A stretch of 64,000 bases of DNA from Shewanella sp. MR-4 (GTDB lineage Bacteria; Pseudomonadota; Gammaproteobacteria; Enterobacterales; Shewanellaceae), in assembly GCF_000014685.1 (NCBI RefSeq), contig NC_008321.1:186001-250000 (forward strand), read 5' to 3'. The translations under genes and the position numbers were made by a program. Below are positions 8,538-21,450 of the stretch, piece after piece. How positions within the stretch are numbered: position 1 is the first letter of the stretch; each line of letters starts with the position of its first letter. Below the pieces are notes generated by a model. It did not search any database. It had not been told where the DNA came from and worked only from the letters and a program-made list of their open reading frames with translations.

Positions 8538-9690
8538 AGCCTTTTGAGTGCTGGCTATTCAACGGATCGTTATTCCGATGATAGTTATCTCGCTGATAGT
8601 TATCCAGCCACTCATGCGTGGCTTGGTGACTCCCTCTAAACAGAATATTGCCGGCTTTTTTCTGCAACTGGTATTCGTACATGGGGTCGTAATACTTGTG
8701 CAGTAGCAGGCTTATCCAAGCCAAATGTTGTGAGGTTTGGTTTTGATTAAGTTGCTGAGACAGTGCTTGCTGCATGATGTCTTGCAGCTCTTGATATTGC
8801 TTACCGCCAAGACGTTTACGAATGCTGCCAAGACTCTGTAATAGGTAGTGGCTAAAGGCTTCGAAACCTGCCTCTAAGCCGAGGCGTTCGATAAATCCTC
8901 GGTGCATTTTATGAACGTATTCATCGAGTAAGCGAGTGAGCCTGATGTCATCATCTTCTTCGAGTACCACAATATCGGCCGTCTGCATGGCGCTATAAAA
9001 GCTTTGCGGTAGCGCCGAGCGGCCAATCAAAAAGCTTTCATCCTCGAGCAACAAACAGGCGTGATTGCCTAATTGATGGTGCAACAGGGCAATGGCGAGC
9101 CGATTTTCAAAGTTAATTTGCGTCGGTTGTGGGTCGATGTTTTTTCCAAAGCTCGAGCCTCTGTGATTTGCTATGCCTTCGAGATCGATTGCTTCTTTAC
9201 GTCGTTTTAAAAAATCGGTTTTACCGCTTCCCGTCATACCGCTCAGGCTTAGCAAGGGTTGCAGACTTGGCGCCGCCTCAATTACACCAATTAAATATTG
9301 GCGCATGCCTTTGTAGCCGCCTTGCACATAAGGCACAGTAACGCCTGCTTCTTGCAGCCATTGCTGAGTTAACTGTGAGCGTAGCCCGCCGCGAAAGCAG
9401 TAAAGATAAGCTTGGGGGTGGGCCGATAAAAAGTTTAACCAAGCATCAATACGCTGCTGTTTTACCACGCCATGTACGAGGGAATGGCCCAAGGCTATCG
9501 CGGCTTGCTGTCCTTGCTCTTTGTAGCAAGTGCCGACCTTTTCCCTTTCCTTATCAACCATTAACGGCAGATTTACCGAGGAAGGAAAAGCGCCGCGGTC
9601 AAACTCGATTGGTGCTCTTAAGTCGATTAATGGCTTCCCAGCGACAAAGATATCGTGGTATTGCTGGGCGGGGATGAGCTTAGTTGTCAT
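8536..9690 (-). CDS. mnmH: tRNA 2-selenouridine synthase
   Basis: Replaces sulphur by selenium in 2-thiouridine at the wobble position of Lys, Glu and Gln tRNAs, using selenophosphate from SelD (also named SelU or YbbB). It has an N-terminal rhodanese domain with the essential cysteine C98 in YCFRGGLRSQ, then a P-loop domain (GMTGSGKT at about 153-160) used for geranylation/selenation. The ATG at 9690 overlaps the selD stop as TAATG, so translation is coupled to selD; an in-frame GTG at 9696 would lie inside selD. The length of 384 aa is close to E. coli's 364. Confidence 0.93.
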   Translation of the reverse strand: MTTKLIPAQQYHDIFVAGKPLIDLRAPIEFDRGAFPSSVNLPLMVDKEREKVGTCYKEQGQQAAIALGHSLVHGVVKQQRIDAWLNFLSAHPQAYLYCFRGGLRSQLTQQWLQEAGVTVPYVQGGYKGMRQYLIGVIEAAPSLQPLLSLSGMTGSGKTDFLKRRKEAIDLEGIANHRGSSFGKNIDPQPTQINFENRLAIALLHHQLGNHACLLLEDESFLIGRSALPQSFYSAMQTADIVVLEEDDDIRLTRLLDEYVHKMHRGFIERLGLEAGFEAFSHYLLQSLGSIRKRLGGKQYQELQDIMQQALSQQLNQNQTSQHLAWISLLLHKYYDPMYEYQLQKKAGNILFRGSHQATHEWLDNYQRDNYHRNNDPLNSQHSKG

Positions 9691-10748
9691 TAACACAGCA
9701 CCACATTGGCGGTGGAGGTGGGCGTTTCTAGCGAACCAATACAGATAGGCTCAATTTGATGGGCATTCAGCAGTGCTACCAGTTCTGCTTCGGCCTCACT
9801 CGACACCGCCACTAGCAAGCCGCCACTGGTTTGTGGGTCGCACAAAATGGCTTTTTGATGATCGGTAAGTGCGGGCAAGTGTTCGCCATAACTGTCGTAG
9901 TTACGATGGGTGCCACCGGGAATACAGCCTTGCGCTAGATAGTCGAGGGCGCGGGGCAAGAGTGGCACCGAATCGAGGTCAAGTTTAGCGGTGAGTTTAG
10001 CGCCTTGGCATACTTCCAGTAGGTGGCCCGCAAGGCCAAAACCTGTGACATCGGTGAGGGCATTCACGCCTTTAATCTTTGCAATTTTGGCGCCTATGCT
10101 ATTAAGCTGGCACATGGCATTGACTGCAATTTGGCTATCTTCATCTTTGAGCTTCTTCTGCTTTTGTGCCGTGGTGAGAATGCCAATACCGATAGGTTTA
10201 GTGAGATACAAGCGATCGCCCGCTTTTGCGGTATCGTTTTGTTTTAAATCCGTCAGGGCGATTTGCCCAGTGACCGCAAGGCCAAAGATTGGCTCAGGCG
10301 CATCGATACTGTGACCACCGGCCAGCATTATCCCAGCTTCCATACAGGCTTGACGGCCGCCATCGACTACTTGCTGCGCGATCTCGGCGGGGAGTTTGTT
10401 CACTGGCCAGCCTAATATCGCAATCGCCATCATGGGCGTGCCACCCATGGCATAGATATCGCTAATGGCATTGGTGGCAGCGATACGGCCGAAGGTAAAG
10501 GGGTCATCTACGATAGGCATAAAAAAGTCGGTGGTGCTGATAATGCCGATTTCATCATTGAGCTTATAAACGGCTGCATCATCACGGCTTTGATTGCCGA
10601 CCAACAGGTTAGGATCGGTGAATACAGGCAGCTGCGAGGCAAGAATCGTGGTCAGTACTTTAGGGGAAATTTTACAGCCGCAGCCGGCACCATGACTATA
10701 TTCTGTGAGTTTAATGCTATTGGCGGAAGATACAGCGGAATTCGACAT
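9690..10748 (-). CDS. selD: Selenide, water dikinase (selenophosphate synthetase)
   Basis: Makes selenophosphate from selenide and ATP, the selenium donor for both selenocysteine and 2-selenouridine. The active-site loop SHGAGCGCK carries C23, C25 and K26, so this is the cysteine form: there is no in-frame TGA and no selenocysteine. AIRS-type ATP-binding motifs follow (STTDFFMPIVDDP, GGHSID, LTKPIG, VTGFGLAGH). It is 352 aa. It overlaps mnmH by one base, so at least one use of selenophosphate here is tRNA modification. The selA/selB genes are not in the window. Confidence 0.95.
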   Translation of the reverse strand: MSNSAVSSANSIKLTEYSHGAGCGCKISPKVLTTILASQLPVFTDPNLLVGNQSRDDAAVYKLNDEIGIISTTDFFMPIVDDPFTFGRIAATNAISDIYAMGGTPMMAIAILGWPVNKLPAEIAQQVVDGGRQACMEAGIMLAGGHSIDAPEPIFGLAVTGQIALTDLKQNDTAKAGDRLYLTKPIGIGILTTAQKQKKLKDEDSQIAVNAMCQLNSIGAKIAKIKGVNALTDVTGFGLAGHLLEVCQGAKLTAKLDLDSVPLLPRALDYLAQGCIPGGTHRNYDSYGEHLPALTDHQKAILCDPQTSGGLLVAVSSEAEAELVALLNAHQIEPICIGSLETPTSTANVVLC

Positions 10749-10844
10749 GAGCCCTACATCCTGTAAAAAGTGATTGAGGCATCATCATAATAGGATACGG
10801 CCACCATGCAAGGCGGCCGTATGATTTTTACCGAGAATTGTGGT

Positions 10845-11951
10845 CTAGCTATAACTTGCCGTGAGGCTCTTCCAGCTTTTTTGCTGAGTCAGGAATCGTG
10901 TCTTCAATTCTTCGACTTGCAGTAACAACTGTTGATCGACCAGTTGCTTACGCTTGGCTTCTAACAGCGCCTTTTTCGCCTGATAGTATTCGAGTAAATG
11001 TTCCTTCATTAACTCGTATTCCTGTTGGATTTTCTCAATGATTTCATCGGCATTAGGTAAATGAATCACTTTGTTTTTGGCATGAAGCAGTTGCATCTGT
11101 AAACGCGCACTCTCAATCCGTTCCTGCGGACTAGTGCGTAAGTCTGTGGCTAAACCAACCCAAGATAACGCTTTAATCAACCACTTAGTTGGATCGTAAT
11201 GCCACCACTTAATGCCGTTACGGTAATCGTTTTCGAAGATATGGTGGAAATTATGATAACCCTCACCGTAGGTCAACATCGCCAGAAAACCGTTGTCACG
11301 GGCGGTGTTTTTATCGGTATAAGGTTGGCTACCCCACACGTGGGCGAGGGAGTTAATGAAGAAGGTACAGTGATGCACAACGACTAAGCGCAGTAATCCT
11401 GCCATCAGCAACATGCCTGCGATATTACCAGTGAACCAGCCGAGTAGCGCAGGCAAACCAATGTTCATCAGAATGACGAGGGCGAGATAGTGCTTGTGTT
11501 GCCACATCACGATACGGTCGTTCTGCAAATCACGCACGTTTTGGTAGTCATGGTAGCGCTGGGCTTGGTATTCGCGCAGCATCCAACCTATATGGCTGTA
11601 CCAGAAACCCATGTTGGCAGAGTAGGGATCTTTATCATTGTCATCGACATGCTTATGGTGCACACGATGATCGGATGCCCAATGTAATGCACTGTTTTGT
11701 AATGCTAATGCACCGCCAAGCGCGTAGAGGAAACGTACCGCAGGGTGAGCTTTATAGGCCTTGTGCGACCAGAGTCTATGGTAACCCGCTGTGATCGACA
11801 GACCACTTGCAAAGGCTAACACGACAAAAGCAATCCATTCGCTGGCGCCATAACCGTGAGCTAGGCCATACCAAGGAACGAGGATAATCGCACTGAGAAA
11901 GGTGAGGCTAAATAGGGTGACATTAAGCCAGATGATAGGGGGTTTATTCAT
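10845..11951 (-). CDS. Membrane fatty-acid desaturase (delta-9 acyl-lipid/acyl-CoA type)
   Basis: Membrane di-iron desaturase of 368 aa that introduces a cis double bond into saturated acyl chains. The three histidine boxes are intact: HRLWSH (58-63), HRVHH (95-99) and HNFHH (233-237), among four hydrophobic helices. The last 80 residues are a Lys/Glu/Gln-rich coiled coil not needed for catalysis. The start MNKPP at 11951 is preferred to an upstream ATG at 11984, which lies inside the operator. It is divergent from fabR with a FabR-like palindrome between them, so repression by FabR when unsaturated acyl groups are abundant is the likely control. Confidence 0.9.
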   Translation of the reverse strand: MNKPPIIWLNVTLFSLTFLSAIILVPWYGLAHGYGASEWIAFVVLAFASGLSITAGYHRLWSHKAYKAHPAVRFLYALGGALALQNSALHWASDHRVHHKHVDDNDKDPYSANMGFWYSHIGWMLREYQAQRYHDYQNVRDLQNDRIVMWQHKHYLALVILMNIGLPALLGWFTGNIAGMLLMAGLLRLVVVHHCTFFINSLAHVWGSQPYTDKNTARDNGFLAMLTYGEGYHNFHHIFENDYRNGIKWWHYDPTKWLIKALSWVGLATDLRTSPQERIESARLQMQLLHAKNKVIHLPNADEIIEKIQQEYELMKEHLLEYYQAKKALLEAKRKQLVDQQLLLQVEELKTRFLTQQKSWKSLTASYS

Positions 11952-11975
11952 TATAGTTTCCAATATCCGCATTTG

Positions 11976-11993
11976 AGCGTACAACTGTAAGCT
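11976..11993. promoter_or_regulatory. Probable FabR operator
   Basis: AGCGTACA, AC, TGTAAGCT is an 18-bp near-perfect palindrome (7 of 8 pairs) about 25 bases upstream of the desaturase start and 100 bases upstream of divergent fabR. It matches my recall of the FabR recognition pattern (AGCGTACA-N2-TGTACGCT) known from fabA/fabB promoters in E. coli. Confidence 0.75.
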
Positions 11994-12094
11994 AATTTAG
12001 CCTAGCAATCTTGTTTGGTCAAGGTGGATGGGGCTGTGTTTCAGACGCAAAAGCGGTATTATCGCGTCATTACATTCAGTTAGCGGATTGAAGA

Positions 12095-12709
12095 ATGGGT
12101 ATTCGTGCACAGCAAAAAGAGAAAACTCGGCGGGCATTAGTCGATGCGGCGTTTAACCAGCTCAGTGCTGAACGAAGTTTCTCTAGCTTAAGCTTGCGTG
12201 AGGTGGCGAGGGAAGCCAACATTGCGCCCACATCCTTTTATCGTCATTTTAAGGATATGAATGAGCTTGGGTTGACCATGGTCGACGAAGGCGGGCTCAC
12301 CCTAAGACAGATGATGCGAAAGGGGCGGCAACGTGCCGAAGCCGGGGGCAGCGTGATCCGTATTTCTGTGGATACCTTTATGGAAGTGCTTGATTCTAAT
12401 CCAAACGTTTTCAGAATCTTATTACATGAGCGCTCTGGTACCTCGGCAGCCTTCCGCGCGGCGGTAGCCCGCGAGATTGAACATTTTATCTCGGAACTTG
12501 CCCATTACACCGAAGCGACGGCGGGTCGTACGCCTATGCTGGCCAGAGCACAGGCTGAAGCGTTAGTGACCTTAGTGTTTAACGCCGGAGCGTCGGCACT
12601 GGATATGAAGCGCGCCGATCGTAAAGTGCTCGCCGATCAACTGGTGATGCAATTACGTATGGTGGCTAAGGGCGCCGAAGCCTTACAACATAAGGTTGAG
12701 CATCGTTAA
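12095..12709 (+). CDS. fabR: HTH-type repressor of unsaturated fatty acid synthesis FabR
   Basis: TetR-family repressor of 204 aa. The N-terminus MGIRAQQKEKTRRALVDAA and the helix-turn-helix around residues 28-50 (LSLREVAREANIAPTSFYRHF) closely match FabR, which senses the unsaturated/saturated acyl-thioester ratio. Divergent pairing with a desaturase, as in other gammaproteobacteria, supports the name. The gene lacks a strong canonical ribosome site (GGATTGAAG upstream of the ATG). Confidence 0.9.
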   Translation: MGIRAQQKEKTRRALVDAAFNQLSAERSFSSLSLREVAREANIAPTSFYRHFKDMNELGLTMVDEGGLTLRQMMRKGRQRAEAGGSVIRISVDTFMEVLDSNPNVFRILLHERSGTSAAFRAAVAREIEHFISELAHYTEATAGRTPMLARAQAEALVTLVFNAGASALDMKRADRKVLADQLVMQLRMVAKGAEALQHKVEHR

Positions 12710-12730
12710 GTGAGATTGTGATTTAGCCCC

Positions 12731-12762
12731 AAAACAAAGGAGCCAATGGCTCCTTTGTTTTT
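12731..12762. terminator. Bidirectional terminator between fabR and trmA
   Basis: AAAACAAAGGAGCC, loop AAT, GGCTCCTTTGTTTTT: a long symmetric stem with A- and T-runs on both sides, placed between two convergent genes. Confidence 0.85.
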
Positions 12763-12778
12763 AGGTACATAGAGTCGC

Positions 12779-13876
12779 TTAACGACGCTCAAGCAGTACA
12801 CCTGTTTCCATATGATCGGTATAAGGGAACTGATCGAACAGGGCAAAACGGGTGACTTTATGGGTCTGATTTAATTGCTGCAAATTGTCTTTCAAGGTGT
12901 CGGGATTACAAGAGATATACAGGATCCGCTCATAACCTTGCACTAACTCCAACGTCGCAGGGTCGATACCTGCTCGTGGTGGGTCGACAAAAATGGTGTT
13001 GCAGACATAGCTATCCAGATCTATGCCTTCTAAGCGTCTAAAGCTGCGCTTTTTAGCCATCGCATCGCTAAATTCTTCCGCCGACATACGGATAATCTGC
13101 AGATTATCGATATTGTTGACTTCGATATTGTACTGAGCAGCATCCACTGAGGGTTTAGCCAACTCGGTTGCGAGCACGCGATTAAAGTTTTGTGCCAGCG
13201 CGATGGAGAAGTTGCCATTACCACAGTAAAGCTCCAGTAAATCGCCTTGGCTGTGTTGAGTCACGTCGATAGCCCATTCCAGCATCTTGATTGCTACCTT
13301 GGCATTTGGCTGGGTAAAGCTGTTTTCGATTTGTTTGTAATGGAAAACTTTGTCATTCACTTGCAGTGACTCAACCACAAAGTCTTTATCTAAATCGATT
13401 TTCTGTTTGCGCGCACGACCAATGATATTGACCTTAAATTGGCTGCTCAATCTGGCTTTAAGTGCGGCGGCTTCGCTGCGCCATTGATCATCAAGCTGTC
13501 TGTGATACAACAGTGACACTAAAATCTCACCACTGAGCGTTGATAAAAAATCAACCTGGAAGAGTTTATGGCGTAGGCTGTGGTTCGGTTTTAACTCGGC
13601 GATCAGAGCCGCCATCATCTGATTGATTAAGGCACTCGCGGGTAAGTATTGATCGCAACGAACTTTGTCGTTCAATACTTTATCGAACATGTAATAGTAT
13701 AAATCGTCGCCCTCGTGCCATATGCGAAACTCGGCGCGCATCCGATAGTGGGCAGGTTCTGAGGCAAACACTTCAACACTCGGTGTCTCAAATTGGGCAA
13801 AGGCCTGCTCTAGCTTGATACGCTTTGCAGTTAATTGCGCATCATAGGTCGTGGGATCCATTGCTGCTAAGTTCAT
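12779..13876 (-). CDS. trmA: tRNA (uracil-5-)-methyltransferase
   Basis: SAM-dependent enzyme making m5U54 (ribothymidine) in the T loop of tRNAs; it also acts as a tRNA chaperone. It has a SAM-binding motif in LLELYCGNGNFSIAL, the FVDPPRAGID motif, the nucleophile C323 in YISCNP, and the C-terminal general base in HMETGVLLER. It is 365 aa against 366 in E. coli. Its promoter region (13877-14017) is shared with divergent murI. Confidence 0.97.
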   Translation of the reverse strand: MNLAAMDPTTYDAQLTAKRIKLEQAFAQFETPSVEVFASEPAHYRMRAEFRIWHEGDDLYYYMFDKVLNDKVRCDQYLPASALINQMMAALIAELKPNHSLRHKLFQVDFLSTLSGEILVSLLYHRQLDDQWRSEAAALKARLSSQFKVNIIGRARKQKIDLDKDFVVESLQVNDKVFHYKQIENSFTQPNAKVAIKMLEWAIDVTQHSQGDLLELYCGNGNFSIALAQNFNRVLATELAKPSVDAAQYNIEVNNIDNLQIIRMSAEEFSDAMAKKRSFRRLEGIDLDSYVCNTIFVDPPRAGIDPATLELVQGYERILYISCNPDTLKDNLQQLNQTHKVTRFALFDQFPYTDHMETGVLLERR

Positions 13877-14017
13877 TGTCGATTCACCGTGGCTGTAAAT
13901 TGGGGCGCAAATTTTATACTAGGTGACACGAATGTCCAGCATCTTGGTTTTGCGGTTTGAGCAAAGCTGTGGGAAAATCCGCCCGCGCATGGGGCAACGA
14001 ATTAACTGGAGACGGGC

Positions 14018-14836
14018 TTGTCGCAACCAATATTAGTATTCGATTCTGGCATCGGCGGTCTATCCGTATTGGCCGAAATTCGCAAACTGCTCCCACATCA
14101 CGATTACTGCTATTTATTCGATAATGCCAGATTGCCCTATGGCGAATTGGAAGAGCAGGAACTTGTCTCGGGTTGTGTTGCGCTCATCGACCAAGTTGTC
14201 GAGCGTACCCACGCTGCCATTGTTGTCGTAGCTTGCAATACCGCGAGTACTGTTGTGCTGCCCGCGCTGCGTGCCACTCTATCTATTCCTGTGGTGGGCG
14301 TTGTCCCCGCCATTAAACCCGCGGCGCAGTTATCTAAAAGTAAGCGTATTGGTTTGCTGGCCACTCCTGGTACGGTCAAGCGCCACTACACCTACGAACT
14401 CATCAGCCAATTTGCCGATGATTGCCACGTTGAGCTGTTCGGATCTTCCGAATTAGTGCTAATGGCCGAACAGAAGATTGCCACAGGCCAATTAGATATG
14501 GCGCGGTTAACACAGGTGCTATCACCCATCGTCACAGCGGACTTAGATGTATTGGTGCTTGGATGTACTCACTTCCCCATGCTGCGTGATGAACTGCAAC
14601 AGGTATTAGGTAAAGGTGTCACCTTGCTCGATTCTGGAGAGGCTATAGCCAAGCGAGTCAAAACCTTGTTGGCTGAGACTAAGAGTGAGCAGCAAGTTCA
14701 AGAAGACGCAAATCGAGATTCGGTAATGCAGGCGTTTTATACTAAAGCGAAAATCAGTGAGGGATTGGTGAGTATGTTAGTCGATTGTGGCTTTTCGACC
14801 CTAGAGCGAATCACCACAATCAACTCGAACAGATAA
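14018..14836 (+). CDS. murI: Glutamate racemase
   Basis: Makes D-glutamate for peptidoglycan. It is a two-domain, cofactor-independent racemase with catalytic cysteines C73 (VACNTAST) and C183 (LGCTHFP) and the N-terminal FDSGIGG. The start codon is TTG at 14018, supported by GGAG six bases upstream and by the family's usual N-terminus just before the FDSG motif; no ATG is available. It ends 11 bases from the convergent RRM gene, with no terminator between them. Confidence 0.95.
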   Translation: MSQPILVFDSGIGGLSVLAEIRKLLPHHDYCYLFDNARLPYGELEEQELVSGCVALIDQVVERTHAAIVVVACNTASTVVLPALRATLSIPVVGVVPAIKPAAQLSKSKRIGLLATPGTVKRHYTYELISQFADDCHVELFGSSELVLMAEQKIATGQLDMARLTQVLSPIVTADLDVLVLGCTHFPMLRDELQQVLGKGVTLLDSGEAIAKRVKTLLAETKSEQQVQEDANRDSVMQAFYTKAKISEGLVSMLVDCGFSTLERITTINSNR

Positions 14837-14847
14837 ACTAACGCAGA

Positions 14848-15312
14848 TTATTCATCGGTACCTGTACGGTCGGCAGCTTCCGAATCTTGAGTCTTCGCTT
14901 CTCTAACCTTTAATGTTCTTTCTTGGAAGTTAAAGTCGTTCAACTTAACCATTGCTTTTTGAGCACCCGCCTCAGACATTTCCACAAAGCCGAAACCTTT
15001 ACGACGACCGGTCTTGCGATCACGTACTAAACGTACCGAGTTGACGGGACCAAACTCACCAAACAGAACCTTTACTTCACCCTCATGGACACGATAAGGC
15101 AAGTTGCCTACATAGAGTGTCATGGTCGGGCCAACATATTGCTCATCGGAACCTTGAGCTTGGTTTGTCTCTGGGACAAATTTAAAAACGAGAGTAGTAA
15201 TGATAACGCCAGCAACAAAAGCGATGTACGCAGGTAATGTAGTTGCAAATTGAGATAGCGCGATTGCGCCGAGAATGGCAATAACCAAAACAATAAGAAA
15301 TGACTTTTGCAT
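14848..15312 (-). CDS. Membrane-anchored RNA-recognition-motif protein
   Basis: 154-aa protein with two features rarely combined. Residues 1-45 are two hydrophobic segments (about 4-20 and 27-44) that should anchor it in the inner membrane. Residues about 66-142 are a complete RRM with RNP2 (LYVGNLP) and RNP1 (KGFGFVEM) and a basic loop (RDRKTGRRK). A short acidic tail follows. The start at 15312 (MQKSF) has AGAGAG upstream and places the helix at the very N-terminus; an upstream ATG at 15468 would add an implausible 52 residues. RRM proteins of this size occur in marine gammaproteobacteria, but the RNA target is not known to me. It is divergent from the rrn operon. Confidence 0.8.
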   Translation of the reverse strand: MQKSFLIVLVIAILGAIALSQFATTLPAYIAFVAGVIITTLVFKFVPETNQAQGSDEQYVGPTMTLYVGNLPYRVHEGEVKVLFGEFGPVNSVRLVRDRKTGRRKGFGFVEMSEAGAQKAMVKLNDFNFQERTLKVREAKTQDSEAADRTGTDE

Positions 15313-15540
15313 ATAAATGCTCTCTGAATGAAATAGAAAATGATAAATAACTGTTAACAGCAAGTCATATGGTAATGAATTATTTACTTTTACACTAGAC
15401 CGCTGCCGAAAAATTGAGCGTGATTTATCATTTCTCAGATAAAAATCCGCTTTTAAATCGAATAACAAAGCAGAAATAGATAAAAAATAAGCATGATGTT
15501 TAAAATATCGGCGTACGATTTGAAGAAGCGAAAAAAGCCC

Positions 15541-15568
15541 TTGCGTAAAAAGTTCTGCTGCCTATAAT
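15541..15568 (+). promoter_or_regulatory. rrn promoter P1
   Basis: TTGCGT, a 16-base spacer, and TATAAT, followed by the GC-rich discriminator GCGC expected of stringently controlled stable-RNA promoters. The A/T-rich stretch upstream (15480-15535) could serve as an UP element. The rest of the 666-base gap between the RRM gene and 16S holds P2, boxA and the 16S leader. Confidence 0.75.
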
Positions 15569-15669
15569 GCGCATCCACTGACACGGCAGACAGCGATACG
15601 CAGTTTCAAGTGCCAGTTTATCGAGTGATTTACCTCCTCGATGTGCGAAAAGAAAGTTGCAAAAACTAC

Positions 15670-15697
15670 TTGACGCAAAAACGGGAATGCGTAAAAT
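15670..15697 (+). promoter_or_regulatory. rrn promoter P2
   Basis: TTGACG, a 16-base spacer and TAAAAT, about 130 bases after P1, as in the tandem rrn promoters of E. coli. Confidence 0.7.
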
Positions 15698-15744
15698 ACG
15701 CAGCCCTGACCCGCTGAAATCACTTGCGATAAGGCGATGGTCAA

Positions 15745-15757
15745 CGCTCTTTAACAA
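15745..15757 (+). promoter_or_regulatory. rrn leader boxA antitermination site
   Basis: CGCTCTTTAACAA matches the rrn boxA bound by NusB-S10. A second copy lies before 23S at 17904-17916. Confidence 0.85.
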
Positions 15758-15760
15758 TTT

Positions 15761-15785
15761 ATCAAGCAAATCTGTGTGGACACTC
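15761..15785 (+). other. 5' strand of the 16S processing stem
   Basis: 25 bases starting ATCAAGCAAATC are complementary at 24 of 25 positions to 17597-17621 downstream of 16S. In the precursor RNA this forms the long duplex that loops out 16S and is cut by RNase III. Confidence 0.85.
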
Positions 15786-15978
15786 ACAGGTGTTGAGTTA
15801 ATCGAAATTGCTCTGCCGTTTGGCGAGTAATCAAAATTTACATCAATGAATGAGTGTTCATAGCAATATGTACATACAGTAATGTATGAATTGAAACGCG
15901 ATGCTTCTTAGTGAGCAAAGCGAATCAAAACAGTAGAATTCATTGAGTCGTTTAACGCGAGTTAAACAAAAAAACTTT

Positions 15979-17521
<1,543 letters not shown>

Positions 17522-17596
17522 CCTATACGACTAACTCGATGTTTGGTCGAAAAATGCTCCTGCATTTTCGACATTCGGTACATCAGTGTACCTTTT

Positions 17597-17621
17597 GAGT
17601 GTTCACACAGATTTGCTTGAT
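17597..17621 (+). other. 3' strand of the 16S processing stem
   Basis: Pairs with 15761-15785; the single mismatch position is a T in place of C. It lies 75 bases after the mature 16S end. Confidence 0.85.
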
Positions 17622-17640
17622 AGAAGATAGAGTAAAAGAT

Positions 17641-17717
<77 letters not shown>

Positions 17718-17762
17718 ATCCTTTGAGGGTTGGGACATCTGATACTCGCACTGCATGTAAAT

Positions 17763-17838
17763 GGGGCTATAGCTCAGCTGGGAGAGCGCCTGCCTTGCAC
17801 GCAGGAGGTCTGCGGTTCGATCCCGCATAGCTCCACCA
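17763..17838 (+). tRNA. alaT: tRNA-Ala (UGC)
   Basis: 76 bases with encoded CCA; anticodon TGC at 17796-17798, T loop TTCGATC. This is the usual second spacer tRNA. Confidence 0.97.
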
Positions 17839-17903
17839 TTTACTGCAATCTGGTTAGAGATGCCAAAGATAAACTGAAAAATTATCTTTGGCTTTTTTAA
17901 GCC

Positions 17904-17916
17904 CGCTCTTTAACAA
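17904..17916 (+). promoter_or_regulatory. Spacer boxA antitermination site before 23S
   Basis: CGCTCTTTAACAA repeats the leader boxA exactly and lets the antitermination complex reload before 23S. Confidence 0.8.
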
Positions 17917-17928
17917 TTTGGAAAGCTG
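17915..17928 (+). other. 5' strand of the 23S processing stem
   Basis: AATTTGGAAAGCTG is complementary at 13 of 14 positions to 21073-21086 after 23S. This is the expected RNase III stem of pre-23S. Confidence 0.7.
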
Positions 17929-18111
17929 ATAGTAATTAATACAATGATGTCTGTCGTTGTGTTAATACGAAAAAATTGAGTTCTTAAAACACTTTTTAAG
18001 TGTCTTGAATATTCAAGTCTAAGGCGAGTCCATCTTCTTGGTCGAAGATGAGACAAGTAAAACCAGCTGGTCGCAACGACGCAAGTGATGTGAAACTCAT
18101 TTGGGTTGTAT

Positions 18112-21004
<2,893 letters not shown>

Positions 21005-21072
21005 ACAACCCAGATGGGTTTTGCTAAGTAGCACTTAGACGAATACAAACACTTAAGAAGTGGTACTCAATC

Positions 21073-21086
21073 CAGCTTTCCGAATT
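21073..21086 (+). other. 3' strand of the 23S processing stem
   Basis: CAGCTTTCCGAATT pairs with 17915-17928 with one mismatch. Confidence 0.7.
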
Positions 21087-21133
21087 ACATTTACTGCCTG
21101 CATGAGATAAGACGGGTAAGTAAATAGCAAATT

Positions 21134-21252
21134 TGCTTGGTGACAATAGCATTGTGGTCCCACCTGATCCCATCCCGAACTCAGAAGTGAAACGCAATCG
21201 CGCCGATGGTAGTGTGGGGTCTCCCCATGTGAGAGTAGGTCATCGCCAAGCG
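21134..21252 (+). rRNA. rrf: 5S ribosomal RNA
   Basis: About 119 bases. The terminal stem GCTTGGTG/CGCCAAGC is visible, and the interior matches 5S (GTGGTCCCACCTGA, CCGAACTCAGAAGTGAAACG). Ends are uncertain by one or two bases. Confidence 0.95.
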
Positions 21253-21266
21253 CCTAATTAAACGAT

Positions 21267-21296
21267 AAAGCCAGCTGAATAAGCTGGCTTTTTTGT
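21267..21296 (+). terminator. rrn operon terminator
   Basis: AAAGCCAGCT, loop GAATA, AGCTGGCTTTTTTG, just after 5S. Confidence 0.85.
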
Positions 21297-21450
21297 TTTC
21301 GCGTTCTTAACTGCCACTTCCTCTGTTGTTTTTACTCTTGTTCAAGACCTTACTGCATTAATTTACCTGCTTTTACCGATCTACCTCAGTTTGCTGCAAT
21401 TCTAGGGTGAAGCGTTTACAATGTCGCTTTTGTCGCGGCAGAACATCACC

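Noticed and set aside
9690..10748. Possible selenocysteine in SelD
   Set aside because: The active-site position is an ordinary Cys codon (C23) and the frame has no in-frame TGA.
10797..10824. Hairpin TACGGCC/GGCCGTA between selD and the desaturase as a terminator of the desaturase gene
   Set aside because: The T-run lies on the plus-strand side, the wrong side for the minus-strand gene, and the loop is 12 bases. I see it as a hairpin of uncertain role.
15500..15787. Minus-strand frames in the rrn leader
   Set aside because: They overlap two promoters, boxA and the processing stem; no coding character or start site.
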